In this document: positions 1-6,804 of the stretch, piece by piece
Position numbering within the stretch: position 1 is the first letter of the stretch
Layout of the letters: each line of letters opens with the position of its first letter
Origin: JAZIHH01 sp036678685
Lineage (GTDB): Bacteria > Bacillota > UBA4882 > UBA10575
Length of the DNA stretch: 7,053 nucleotides
Assembly (NCBI GenBank): GCA_036678685.1
Contig: JAZIHH010000015.1
Location: forward strand, 1-7,053
Direction: 5' to 3'
Notes under the pieces: model-generated
Database searches by the model: none
What the model was told of the DNA's origin: nothing
Seen by the model: only the letters and a program-made list of their open reading frames with translations
Translations under genes and position numbers: made by a program

Positions 1-387
1 CATGGCTATGGTCTTGGGATCCTTACGGTCATTTTTGGTCGGATTGTTGTCGTCCAATTCTTTGCTCCGCTTGACATGGAACGGGTTAACCAATACGATT
101 CGTATGCCCGAATCCTTAAGAAACTGGGCGAAGTTAAACCAATAATGCCCCGTGGGTTCCATCCCTACCATAACAGTATCCCTGTTGTATTTTCCTTTCA
201 ATTCATTCACCCAGAGCTTGAATAAACGGAATCCCTGGACATCATTACTGATTCTTATTATCTTCCCAAGCTCAATTCCTCTGAAATCAAAAGCTCTGGC
301 AAAGTGTGTCATGCTGGCTACGTCTACACCCACAATTAAAGTCTTCTCTGTGACTTGCGCAATCTTCTCATTTTGGCTATACTTCAT
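1..387 (-). CDS. IS110-family transposase, N-terminal part (runs off window)
   Basis: This is a DNA recombinase of the IS110 family (DEDD/RuvC-like catalytic fold), which moves its own insertion sequence, in characterised members guided by an element-encoded non-coding RNA. The window holds 129 codons; the gene continues past position 1, and full-length members are about 400 residues. Seen in the translation: VGVDVA with Asp22, GMEPTGHYW with Glu77, and PTKNDRKDPKT with Asp120 and Asp123. Together these are the four acidic residues expected of the RuvC-like domain, and NPFHVKRSKELDDN just before them is also typical. The C-terminal domain with the serine nucleophile lies outside. The ATG at 387 is chosen because a strong ribosome binding site lies 7 nt upstream and MKYSQNEKIAQVTEK is a natural N-terminus. 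No frameshift or stop occurs in the visible part, so the element could be active. Family assignment is near certain; subgroup (IS110 or IS1111) cannot be told. Confidence 0.95.
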   Translation of the reverse strand, partial: MKYSQNEKIAQVTEKTLIVGVDVASMTHFARAFDFRGIELGKIIRISNDVQGFRLFKLWVNELKGKYNRDTVMVGMEPTGHYWFNFAQFLKDSGIRIVLVNPFHVKRSKELDDNNPTKNDRKDPKTIAM

Positions 388-390
388 ATT

Positions 391-463
391 GAGTACCTCC
401 TCTGTTAGTCTTATTTTGTTAGGGGTAACTTGCTTACACCCAGTATTCTAACAGGAGGTACTC
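391..463 (-). repeat. Inverted repeat able to sequester the transposase ribosome binding site
   Basis: Plus-strand 391-408 (GAGTACCTCCTCTGTTAG) and 448-463 (CTAACAGGAGGTACTC) are inverted copies: 10 bp, a 2-nt bulge, then 6 bp, enclosing a 39-nt loop. Inside the loop, 423-427 and 437-441 can form another 5-bp stem including one G-U pair. In a minus-strand transcript the 3' arm carries the transposase Shine-Dalgarno and the 5' arm carries its complement ACCTCC. A transcript starting upstream of 463 would therefore mask the site, while one starting inside the loop would leave it open. It could alternatively belong to the guide (bridge/seek) RNA encoded in an IS110 end; the sequence alone does not exclude this. 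Confidence 0.82.
395..402 (-). promoter_or_regulatory. Ribosome binding site of the transposase
   Basis: On the minus strand GAGGAGGT lies 7 nt before the ATG at 387, a near-perfect Shine-Dalgarno sequence. It falls inside the 3' arm of the inverted repeat 391-463, and its GGAGGT is fully paired if the hairpin forms. It fixes the transposase start. Confidence 0.88.
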
Positions 464-473
464 GTCTTTTCAA
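445..473 (-). promoter_or_regulatory. Sigma-70/SigA-type promoter for the transposase
   Basis: On the minus strand the -35 is TTGAAA (468-473, 5 of 6 matches), the spacer is exactly 17 nt (451-467), and the -10 is TAGAAT (445-450, 5 of 6), preceded by TGT, making an extended -10. The predicted start lies near 437-439, giving a leader of about 50 nt. That start is downstream of the 5' arm of the inverted repeat (448-463), which instead forms most of the spacer. Transcripts from this promoter thus lack the masking arm. In IS110 circles a promoter is often built across the joined ends; whether this -35 belongs to the element or to flanking DNA is unknown. Confidence 0.68.
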
Positions 474-503
474 AGTTCATTTGATTTCAATACAGGAATG
501 CTC

Positions 504-695
504 CTATGGTTTTTTAAATTCTTTAATGAGATACCAAATTATTCCTATAAGAAACACTGCATTCGCTAATATAAATCCTATTATCTTGTCTTTGCGAGAA
601 CTGTAATAAAAAGAGAGCTTTGTTTTAAGCCATAATATTATGTTCAATAGTATTATCGATAAAGGAATAATAATTAAGATATTAATATGATTCAT
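504..695 (-). CDS. Small two-helix membrane protein, candidate immunity protein
   Basis: This 63-residue protein is not a family I recognise. It has two hydrophobic segments, about residues 4-24 (INILIIIPLSIILLNIILWL) and 38-57 (IIGFILANAVFLIGIIWYLI), joined by a polar, basic loop (KTKLSFYYSSRKDK), and a basic tail ending KEFKKP. It is thus probably a helical hairpin in the cytoplasmic membrane. The ATG at 695 is chosen over a TTG at 719 because AGGTGG lies 6 nt upstream; the TTG would overlap the RHS stop and has no such site. It begins 16 nt after the RHS stop codon, so the two are surely co-transcribed. In RHS polymorphic-toxin loci this position holds the immunity gene for the variable toxin tip, and membrane immunity proteins are known for toxins acting on or across the membrane. 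The immunity role is an inference from position. Codons are as AT-rich as those of the toxin tip. The IS110 end begins close after its stop, so shortening by the insertion is possible. Confidence 0.7.
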   Translation of the reverse strand: MNHINILIIIPLSIILLNIILWLKTKLSFYYSSRKDKIIGFILANAVFLIGIIWYLIKEFKKP

Positions 696-701
696 ATCAA
701 T

Positions 702-707
702 CCACCT
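702..707 (-). promoter_or_regulatory. Ribosome binding site deciding the small membrane-protein start
   Basis: AGGTGG on the minus strand lies 6 nt before the ATG at 695 and 5 nt after the RHS stop codon TAG (712-714). It supports the ATG over the upstream TTG, and suggests that ribosomes ending on the RHS message can reinitiate here. Confidence 0.7.
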
Positions 708-711
708 AACA

Positions 712-1467
712 CTAATCAATTTCCTCAGTATTTATTTTACTTTTTTCAACTAAATCCCATATCAAAGGTTTAGAACCCAATCCTAATGTGGATGTTGGGA
801 ATGCCACATCAAACATATACATACTTTCCAATCCTTCGTCTACCATAAAGGCTGAAAGAACTGCTAGCTCAAAAATCAATTGACTTTTTATTTCAGGAGA
901 GAGATTATAGTCAGTTACATCACCGATACCAAAAAAGCCTACTCTATAAGTCAATTGGCCTTCATCAATTAGCTGCTCTATTCGATATCTTGCGTAAGAA
1001 TATTTTATTTCTATGGCTTCATGTGTTGCTGATGATAAATGATACCCTACGATTTTATCTACTAATTGATCATAAATATAGTCTCTGCGGCCTTTGTAGT
1101 CTTTAGAAAAAATATAATCATAAAGATCAATACCAGTTAAAGCATAGCCTGCAAATTGAGATATTCTGCCAGCTGTAGCTATACACTTTAACGGTATCGA
1201 GTCTCCTACTGCTCTTTTATACTGAATCTTCTGTAGTCGTGCTGCAAGATTAGTTATGGGTGACAATAAACTTCTGCCGGTCTCTGTTGCTTTAAGTAAA
1301 CTCTCTTCTTGCTTTAATAAATAAGAGACTCTTTTTGTTTTTCTATCTCTATCTGCAAAATAACCAGTAAAGTGTATCGCACTTGCAGCTATTTCATATA
1401 ATTCAAACAATCTTCCTGGATTATAAAACAGATAATGTTCATCAGAAATTTTATGGCTTCGTGGAGT
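712..1467 (-). other. C-terminal variable domain of the RHS protein, putative toxin tip
   Basis: Residues 1780-2030 follow directly on DPTGN, the point where RHS proteins switch from constant core to exchangeable toxin. I recognise no toxin family: there is no HNH, ADP-ribosyltransferase, deaminase or peptidase motif that I can see. The sequence looks mainly helical, with a moderately hydrophobic stretch (about 1874-1899, CIATAGRISQFAGYALTG onward), a Tyr- and charge-rich middle (SKDYKGRRDYIYDQL) and an acidic end (KINTEEID). Its only histidines are scattered (HKISDEHYLF, AIHFTG, GYHLSSATHEA). DNA here is strongly AT-rich compared with the rest of the gene, as expected of an imported module. 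That it is a toxin is inferred from position; its activity is unknown. Confidence 0.7.
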
Positions 1468-4400
1468 ATTACCCGTCGGATCAATATATACAAGGGGATT
1501 ATTGAAAGTATAGATATAATAATTTAAAGTCCTCGGATCACTGATTTCTCCCTTATAAGTATCCTCCGAAATAAACCTGCCAATACTCTGGTCATACCAC
1601 CTAGCGTTAAAGTAATACAGTCCCGTATCCGGATCATACTCCTTACCCGTGAAGCCCTTCCACTGCTCGAAACTGGCATCCACGGTTTCTCCGAACCGTG
1701 TCCCGAAGGCCAAATAGTCCACGCTCCATACCACCGTGCCGGCTTCGTCTGTCACCGCCCGGATACTGCCCAGGTGGTCCGTGTGCATGTAATACACCGG
1801 CGCCTCCGGATCGCCAATCGCCCCATCCACCCGGGCCAGGTATTTACCCAAGGCGAACACGTAGGAACGCTGTTCCCCGGTGGTGATGTTCTTTTCAAAG
1901 ACCGGTTCCGTGCCTTCAAACACGTAATGGGTTGTCTCCCCGCGGGCCCTTCGTATCACCCGGAACCCCTCCGGGTCGTAACCGTACTCTGCCACTACCG
2001 CCCCGTTCTTTCGTACCGCTATCAAGCGGTTCAAGAGATCGTATTCGTACTCCCAGTACTCCACTTCTTCCCCGGAGATGACAAAATTCACCGTCTCCCC
2101 GCTGATCGTGAATGTGTTCCCCTTTTTCACCAGGTTCCCTGCGGCGTCGTAGGCGTAGGCGTACTTGCCGTCGGTCTTCAACCGATCGGAGTTTTCGTAG
2201 TAACTGTAGGTGTAATAGAAGGTCTGGACGAGCTCCAGCCGCAGCTCTGTCCGGTTCCCCACGGCATCGTACTGGTACTCCTCCGTCCGCGAAGAGGCCT
2301 CCTGGTAAACCCGGAGCATCTTGGCCAGTTCATTGAGGAACGTCGCCCGGTCGACCGGGTTAAAGTCCAGGTCCCGGTCGTCGAACTTCACATGGACCTT
2401 TAAGTAGCGGGCGGAGAGCGTTTCCTCAAGCGTAAGTGTGATCACCCCGTTCTCGTCCTGCACGTAGGTCCAGTTCTCTCTAGGGATTAGCATGTAAGTG
2501 CTGTTGTCGTTGGAGTAAAAAAGGTCCAAAGTTTCGGCACGCACCCGGTGGTCTTGGTACTCTTTCCCCGGGGCGAGCACGATCTTTTTCACTGCCGGCA
2601 CCGTGTGGCCAAAGTCAATTCCGATACTGGACGCGTTGTAATCAATCCCGACCACGGCGCCGGGGTCGGTGTAAAAGTTTAGCCAGGTGCGGCCGAGGTA
2701 ATCTCCACTTTGTATGCCGAGATTGCCCGGGGTTTTTTCCTCTTCCAGGAACCGGTCGGGGGTATAAGCCCGGGTTAGCTGGTTTCTCGCGTCGTATTGA
2801 TAGAGCCGGTCGTTGAGACGGGTAATGTTGTTGTTTTCGTCATAAGTATAGTCAAGTTTCAATATTTCTTCCGGTCCGGAAGTTGCCAATTGAAGCAGCC
2901 GGCGGTTATTGTCATAGTTGAAAGCAGTGACGATGTTGTTGGAGAGGTTCAGGCTGCTGACGACACCGTCTGTTTCGTATGTGATGCCCTGGGGAGTGGT
3001 AAAACCTACTACTTCTTGCAGCTGGTTCAAGTTGTTGTACTTGTATTCAAGCCATGCTTGGGCATCCGGGTACTTAATCCCGGTAAGAAGCCCGGCGGGA
3101 TCATAACGGTACTCTGTCCGGTAAACGGACCCGTCAAAGAACCGGTCCACTGAATTTATTCTGTGCAAGGGATCCGGCTTGTACTGACCGGTTTCATCAT
3201 AATTATACCGGATGGTGTTCTTGGAATCAACAACCAGTCTCCGGTTTCCCGCCGCATCGTATTGGTAACGGACTTCGTATTCGGAGTTGTCCGCTCCGGT
3301 TAAGTGTAACTTTTTTAGAAGGTGGTTGGCAAAATATTCATAGTTCCAAATGGTATCCCGGGGGTCTTTTTTCTGCAGGAGATTCCCGGCGCCGTCATAA
3401 CTAAAGAGGGTGGTAAAGCCGGGGGGATCGGTCCGCTCTACCAACCGGTTTAACTCGTCATACCGGTTAACGGTTGTCAACCCGTTGGCCGCCACCATCA
3501 CCACCATATTACCATTGGGGTCATAGCGGTATTCGGTCACGTTCCACAAAGGATCTCTTATGGTTGTTAACCAGCCCAGGCTGTTGTAGGTGTAACGGGT
3601 GATGTTTCCCCGCCCGTCCGCGACCTCAGTCCGGTTCCCCAGGGCGTCATAGGAGAAGCTTTCCCGGTTGCCGGCCGGGTAGATGACCCGGCGTAGCCGG
3701 CCCAGACTGTCGTACTCCCGTCGGGTGATGTTGTTCAGTGCATCTTTTTCTTCAATAAGGTTGCCTTTGGGGTCGTATTTGTACTCCAACTGAAGCCGGC
3801 CGCGGTTGTCGAAGACTTTTTCCACCCGGTTACGGGCATCGTACACATAAGTTGTCTGCACTTGGTTGGCGTCCCGTTCCATTATCTTGTTCCCGGCCGG
3901 ATCGTAGGCAAACTCAACAGAGGTACCGTCGGGAAATTCGGTTAGATAGAGCCGGTTCAGGTCGTCGTAATGATAGACTGTCGTAAAGGCGTCCCTGTTC
4001 TCACTTCCCCGCGGGTCGGTTTCATGGGTTTTGTTCCCCACTCTGTCGTAACGATAACGGGTGACATTGCCTTCCGGGTCCTCTTCCCTCACCAGCCATC
4101 CCCTGGCCGAGTAGTCATACTTCCATTCCCCGTTGTTGGGATCAACGGTCTTTATCCGGTTCCCGGCCGGGTCATAGTAGTGTTTGGTGACAATGACCTC
4201 TTTTTCACCGGTGAAAGGATCTGTGGCTTTGGCAATAGTCTTGAGCAAACGTCCCAATCGGTCGTATTCATACTCTATTTTGTACCCGTCCGGATCCACG
4301 GCATTCCCCAAGGCGCTGGTCTCCGCGGTCCGGTTGCCCATCTCATCATATTCAAAGGTTAAGGTGGGCCGGTGGTTAACCGGTTGTTCGCTGCCGGGCA

Positions 4401-6804
4401 AAACCGCCGGAACCTGCGGTAATTCTATCTTGGTCAGCAGGCTGCGGGCGTTAAAATACTGGTTGGTTACATGGCCAAGGGGATTTACCTGCCCGATTTT
4501 ATTCCCCAACGCGTCATAAATAAACTGCCAGGTGTAGATTTCGGTGGTACCTTCGAAAGTGTTATATTGCTTCGCCTCAACCAGCCGGTTCGCCCAGTCG
4601 CTCCGTTCAATAACCCGGTCACCGTTTTCATCGATTATGGTCACGGTGTTGGTGGTATCGTCGTACTCCAAAGTAACGCATGGGTTGGTTATATCCGAAG
4701 CTGTGCGGGGATAAATCACTTTAGTTACCCGGCCCAGGCCGTCATACTCATAGCGGGTGGTGTAATCCTCCGGGTTATTCCCGGGCAGACTACCCCGCGG
4801 ATCAATTACCTTTACGATCCGGCCCAGGGGGTCATATTCGTATTTGGTCCTAATCTCGTTATAATTATTGTTGGGATATTTTGTTATATCAAGGTATTTG
4901 ACAATCTCCGTCAACTGTCCCAAACCGTCGAAAATAAATAAGGTCTCCCGTTCTTCCTCGTCCCAGTAAAGACAGGTGTTGTTATCATCGTCAAATTCGT
5001 ATTCCCGGACTACCTCCCGCCCTTCTTCATCGGGAAGAATAACTTTAACAAGCCGGTTGAGTTTGTCGTACTCGTATTTGGTTTCGTAACCCCGGGGATC
5101 GATCTCCCACTCTTTCATCCCGGTTTGCCAATTATACCCGTAGTAGGTTTCAATCACCGTTGTATTGCCGTCGGCATCTTCGACGCCGTGAATCTCTTTT
5201 TTAGTCGGAAAAGCGTCTTTCTCATCGTAAAAAATCTTGGTCAGAAGTCCGTTGGGTTCGGTACGGGTCGCCAGGTTGCCGTTGTTGTGGTAAGTGAAAA
5301 GTGTGGTATAAATCTCTTCCCCGTCATTCTCTTCTATCCGTTCCGGTTTACCGAGATCATCGTTGTAGTAGTATGTGGTGGTGACAGTGGAATAATTTCC
5401 GATCAACGGATTATAATTTTTGACCTCTTTCGTCTTCACCAGATTTTTAATCCGGGCGTGGTTATGGTAGGTCATTTCTTCCACCAACTCCCGGCTGGTA
5501 TCTCTCCGGTAGGTGAGATTCCCCCAATCGTCGTACTGGCTGATTATCCGGTAAATGACCTGCCCGCCCCGGTAATATGTTTCCTGGGTCACGGCACGGA
5601 TTGGCAAGTCATATTCGTAAGTGACTTTTTCCACCTCAACGTTCCCGCCGTCAATCTTGGTTTTCCGTGTTACTAAAAGTACCCCCTCATAGTCTCTTTG
5701 AAAAGAAATAATGTTCATGTATAACCCTGATGTTGGAACACTCACCAATTTGTTGCCCTGAATGTGGAGAAACTCTTCTTCGATCGTTTTTCCGGCCGGG
5801 AACCATGCTTCGTTATGTATAAAACCCTCCTCGATCTTGCAGGCTGATATATAGCTGTTTTTTGGGAGGAAACTGTTTGAACTTCTAGGGCTTCCCACTT
5901 GTTCATTTAACTCATAAGTATACCTGGTGATTTTCCCTGCCACCGCATGTTCGGTAACAACAATCTTCTGCCCGGCGTACACGGCAGACCCACTCGTTGT
6001 AGTGGTATATTCATAGGTTACTCTAACTTTTTCCCCATTATGAGTTACCCGCTTTGTTTCTCGTGTGGTTGTTGTGGAACTCCAAGTTTCGGAAGCTTTT
6101 TGGTCATAAAGCGTATACGAATAACCGGAACTCTCGCCGGTGGGATAAGTGATATTTGTTAGTAAATCCACCGTATAGGTGGTAAGAGTATCGCTACTAC
6201 CCGAACTGCTCCCTCTAATATCGTTGCTTTCACCTGTTTCACTAGTTGCTGTGCCTTCTACTCTTCTTGACACCCGGTATTTAAACCCCGTCTCCAAATT
6301 TGCAAAAGTCTCGTAGTTATAACCGGTTTTTCTCCCTTCCGGGTCCCGGGCCTCAATTAAATTGCCGTTCTCGTCATAAAAATACTCCAAAGAACGCTCG
6401 TCCACCTTGATTTTGGTAATTGCATTGTTTTGATAAGTAAATTCCACCCTGCGGCCCAGGGAGTCAATGATATAACTCAATTGCCTGCCGGAATAATTAT
6501 AACTGATCTCATTTTTTCCACTGGGTGATATTTTCTTTTTAACCTTTCCGGCCGAATCAAACTCGTATTTGGTCCCGTCCTTCATGGTCAGATAATACGG
6601 GCCGTTTTTGGTCGGTTGTTCCAAGGTAAAGTGTATACCCTTGTGGTAAACGAACTTCTTGTTTTTAAACTCAATCTTTATTGTCTGTCCCTCCGGCAGG
6701 CGGAGAAAACGTCCTTTATCCGTTTTTTCGATCCAGGGAATATTGAGCGCCCAACCGTTGCCGAAGGTATCAACCGGTGTTTTCCGGTAGCCTTTGTTAT
6801 CCAC
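712..6804 (-). CDS. RHS/YD-repeat polymorphic-toxin-like protein (5' end disrupted and beyond window)
   Basis: The frame encodes 2030 residues of an RHS protein. Members of this family are large secreted or surface proteins whose YD repeats form a hollow beta-strand shell around a C-terminal toxin used in competition between bacteria. Order: FGNGW (14-18) and beta strands closing the region before the repeats; a first stretch of YD repeats interrupted by a Ser/Thr-rich insert (about 178-280); dense YD repeats (YEYDKLNRL, YEYDPLGRI, YRYDRVGNK and many others) to about 1345; a non-repeat insert (about 1349-1506); more YD repeats; the RHS core with HTDHLGS (1674-1680), FTGKE (1718-1722), YYFNARWYD and IGRFISED; DPTGN (1775-1779); then a 251-residue unrecognised tip. 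The frame's first start-like codon is a GTG at 6804 with no ribosome binding site nearby. Recognisable RHS sequence continues upstream, so the GTG is not the true start. No signal peptide can be judged, since the real N-terminus is outside. The 63-residue membrane protein follows as probable immunity partner. Confidence 0.93.
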   Translation of the reverse strand: MDNKGYRKTPVDTFGNGWALNIPWIEKTDKGRFLRLPEGQTIKIEFKNKKFVYHKGIHFTLEQPTKNGPYYLTMKDGTKYEFDSAGKVKKKISPSGKNEISYNYSGRQLSYIIDSLGRRVEFTYQNNAITKIKVDERSLEYFYDENGNLIEARDPEGRKTGYNYETFANLETGFKYRVSRRVEGTATSETGESNDIRGSSSGSSDTLTTYTVDLLTNITYPTGESSGYSYTLYDQKASETWSSTTTTRETKRVTHNGEKVRVTYEYTTTTSGSAVYAGQKIVVTEHAVAGKITRYTYELNEQVGSPRSSNSFLPKNSYISACKIEEGFIHNEAWFPAGKTIEEEFLHIQGNKLVSVPTSGLYMNIISFQRDYEGVLLVTRKTKIDGGNVEVEKVTYEYDLPIRAVTQETYYRGGQVIYRIISQYDDWGNLTYRRDTSRELVEEMTYHNHARIKNLVKTKEVKNYNPLIGNYSTVTTTYYYNDDLGKPERIEENDGEEIYTTLFTYHNNGNLATRTEPNGLLTKIFYDEKDAFPTKKEIHGVEDADGNTTVIETYYGYNWQTGMKEWEIDPRGYETKYEYDKLNRLVKVILPDEEGREVVREYEFDDDNNTCLYWDEEERETLFIFDGLGQLTEIVKYLDITKYPNNNYNEIRTKYEYDPLGRIVKVIDPRGSLPGNNPEDYTTRYEYDGLGRVTKVIYPRTASDITNPCVTLEYDDTTNTVTIIDENGDRVIERSDWANRLVEAKQYNTFEGTTEIYTWQFIYDALGNKIGQVNPLGHVTNQYFNARSLLTKIELPQVPAVLPGSEQPVNHRPTLTFEYDEMGNRTAETSALGNAVDPDGYKIEYEYDRLGRLLKTIAKATDPFTGEKEVIVTKHYYDPAGNRIKTVDPNNGEWKYDYSARGWLVREEDPEGNVTRYRYDRVGNKTHETDPRGSENRDAFTTVYHYDDLNRLYLTEFPDGTSVEFAYDPAGNKIMERDANQVQTTYVYDARNRVEKVFDNRGRLQLEYKYDPKGNLIEEKDALNNITRREYDSLGRLRRVIYPAGNRESFSYDALGNRTEVADGRGNITRYTYNSLGWLTTIRDPLWNVTEYRYDPNGNMVVMVAANGLTTVNRYDELNRLVERTDPPGFTTLFSYDGAGNLLQKKDPRDTIWNYEYFANHLLKKLHLTGADNSEYEVRYQYDAAGNRRLVVDSKNTIRYNYDETGQYKPDPLHRINSVDRFFDGSVYRTEYRYDPAGLLTGIKYPDAQAWLEYKYNNLNQLQEVVGFTTPQGITYETDGVVSSLNLSNNIVTAFNYDNNRRLLQLATSGPEEILKLDYTYDENNNITRLNDRLYQYDARNQLTRAYTPDRFLEEEKTPGNLGIQSGDYLGRTWLNFYTDPGAVVGIDYNASSIGIDFGHTVPAVKKIVLAPGKEYQDHRVRAETLDLFYSNDNSTYMLIPRENWTYVQDENGVITLTLEETLSARYLKVHVKFDDRDLDFNPVDRATFLNELAKMLRVYQEASSRTEEYQYDAVGNRTELRLELVQTFYYTYSYYENSDRLKTDGKYAYAYDAAGNLVKKGNTFTISGETVNFVISGEEVEYWEYEYDLLNRLIAVRKNGAVVAEYGYDPEGFRVIRRARGETTHYVFEGTEPVFEKNITTGEQRSYVFALGKYLARVDGAIGDPEAPVYYMHTDHLGSIRAVTDEAGTVVWSVDYLAFGTRFGETVDASFEQWKGFTGKEYDPDTGLYYFNARWYDQSIGRFISEDTYKGEISDPRTLNYYIYTFNNPLVYIDPTGNTPRSHKISDEHYLFYNPGRLFELYEIAASAIHFTGYFADRDRKTKRVSYLLKQEESLLKATETGRSLLSPITNLAARLQKIQYKRAVGDSIPLKCIATAGRISQFAGYALTGIDLYDYIFSKDYKGRRDYIYDQLVDKIVGYHLSSATHEAIEIKYSYARYRIEQLIDEGQLTYRVGFFGIGDVTDYNLSPEIKSQLIFELAVLSAFMVDEGLESMYMFDVAFPTSTLGLGSKPLIWDLVEKSKINTEEID
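1468..1857 (-). other. RHS repeat-associated core domain
   Basis: Residues about 1650-1779 match the conserved RHS core: YYMHTDHLGSIRAVTDEAG, YLAFGTRFGE, FTGKEYDPDTGLYYFNARWY, IGRFISED, NYYIYTFNNPLVYIDPTGN. In the family this segment plugs the repeat shell, and in some members it carries an autoproteolytic site releasing the tip. Only one DPTG motif is seen here; the paired DPxG arrangement of the proteobacterial aspartyl autoprotease is not evident. The call as RHS core is near certain; autocleavage is unproven. Confidence 0.92.
1880..6500 (-). repeat. YD-repeat coding array
   Basis: The translated region is a long succession of degenerate units of about 20 residues with the pattern [YF]xYDxxGRLxxVxxPxG, for example YDALGNRTEVADGRG, YDGLGRVTKVIYPR and YDELNRLVERTDPPG. 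At DNA level this gives recurrent, non-identical plus-strand words such as cggttcccc, gtcgtactc and ccggccggg. The units spiral into the RHS shell. Divergence between units is high, so recent duplication is not indicated. The array is interrupted at about 2287-2760 and is less regular at about 5950-6280. Limits are approximate. Confidence 0.85.
2287..2760 (-). other. Non-repeat beta-rich insert (discoidin-like) within the YD array
   Basis: Residues about 1349-1506 break the YD periodicity between RNQLTRAYTPDRF and EEYQYDAVGNRTEL. Seen features: IGIDFGHTVPAVKKIVLAP, ETLDLFYSNDNSTYMLI, ITLTLEETLSARYLKVHV, then a short helical linker (ATFLNELAKMLRVYQEASS). The order 'change of strands, then xLxLFYSxDNxxW, then ARYLKVxV' resembles F5/8 type C (discoidin, galactose-binding-like) modules, which often bind sugars or lipids. 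This resemblance is judged by eye, and a distinct beta-sandwich is possible. It may display a ligand-binding patch on the shell surface. Confidence 0.55.

Larger units (their letters stand above)
1..473 (-). mobile_element. IS110-family insertion sequence, transposase-5' end
   Basis: The transposase gene and its leader mark one end of an IS110-family element; the other end is beyond position 1. The outer boundary is not visible, because this family usually lacks clear terminal inverted repeats and target duplications. It must lie between the inverted repeat at 391-463 and the stop codon of the small membrane-protein gene at 504, so the right limit given here is approximate. The element sits directly downstream of, and in the same direction as, the RHS operon, so it is exposed to read-through transcription from it. 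Confidence 0.75.

Noticed and set aside
152..451. Plus-strand 99-codon open frame
   Set aside because: It lies opposite the IS110 transposase, whose catalytic motifs are clear on the minus strand; its own translation shows no family features.
448..480. Ten-residue leader peptide (ATG at 480, TAG at 448-450)
   Set aside because: No ribosome binding site precedes it and no regulatory codon run is visible; the sequence is better explained as promoter spacer and hairpin arm.
494..515. Possible terminator: AGGA-ATGC-TCCT hairpin followed on the plus strand by six T
   Set aside because: The stem is only 4 bp and there is no plus-strand gene to terminate; on the minus strand no T run follows the hairpin.
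717..719. TTG start giving a 71-residue form of the small membrane protein
   Set aside because: It overlaps the RHS stop and lacks a ribosome binding site; the ATG at 695 has AGGTGG 6 nt upstream.
1774..2403. Long plus-strand open frame opposite the RHS gene
   Set aside because: It is the antisense shadow of GC-rich YD-repeat codons; the minus strand gives continuous, recognisable RHS sequence there. The other plus-strand frames between 1698 and 6867 fail for the same reason.
1880..6500. CRISPR array or DNA tandem repeat
   Set aside because: The recurring words are degenerate, of variable spacing and in coding phase; they reflect YD protein repeats.
6802..6804. GTG as true start of the RHS gene
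   Set aside because: There is no ribosome binding site at a useful distance, and RHS-type coding sequence continues upstream through the two frameshifts.
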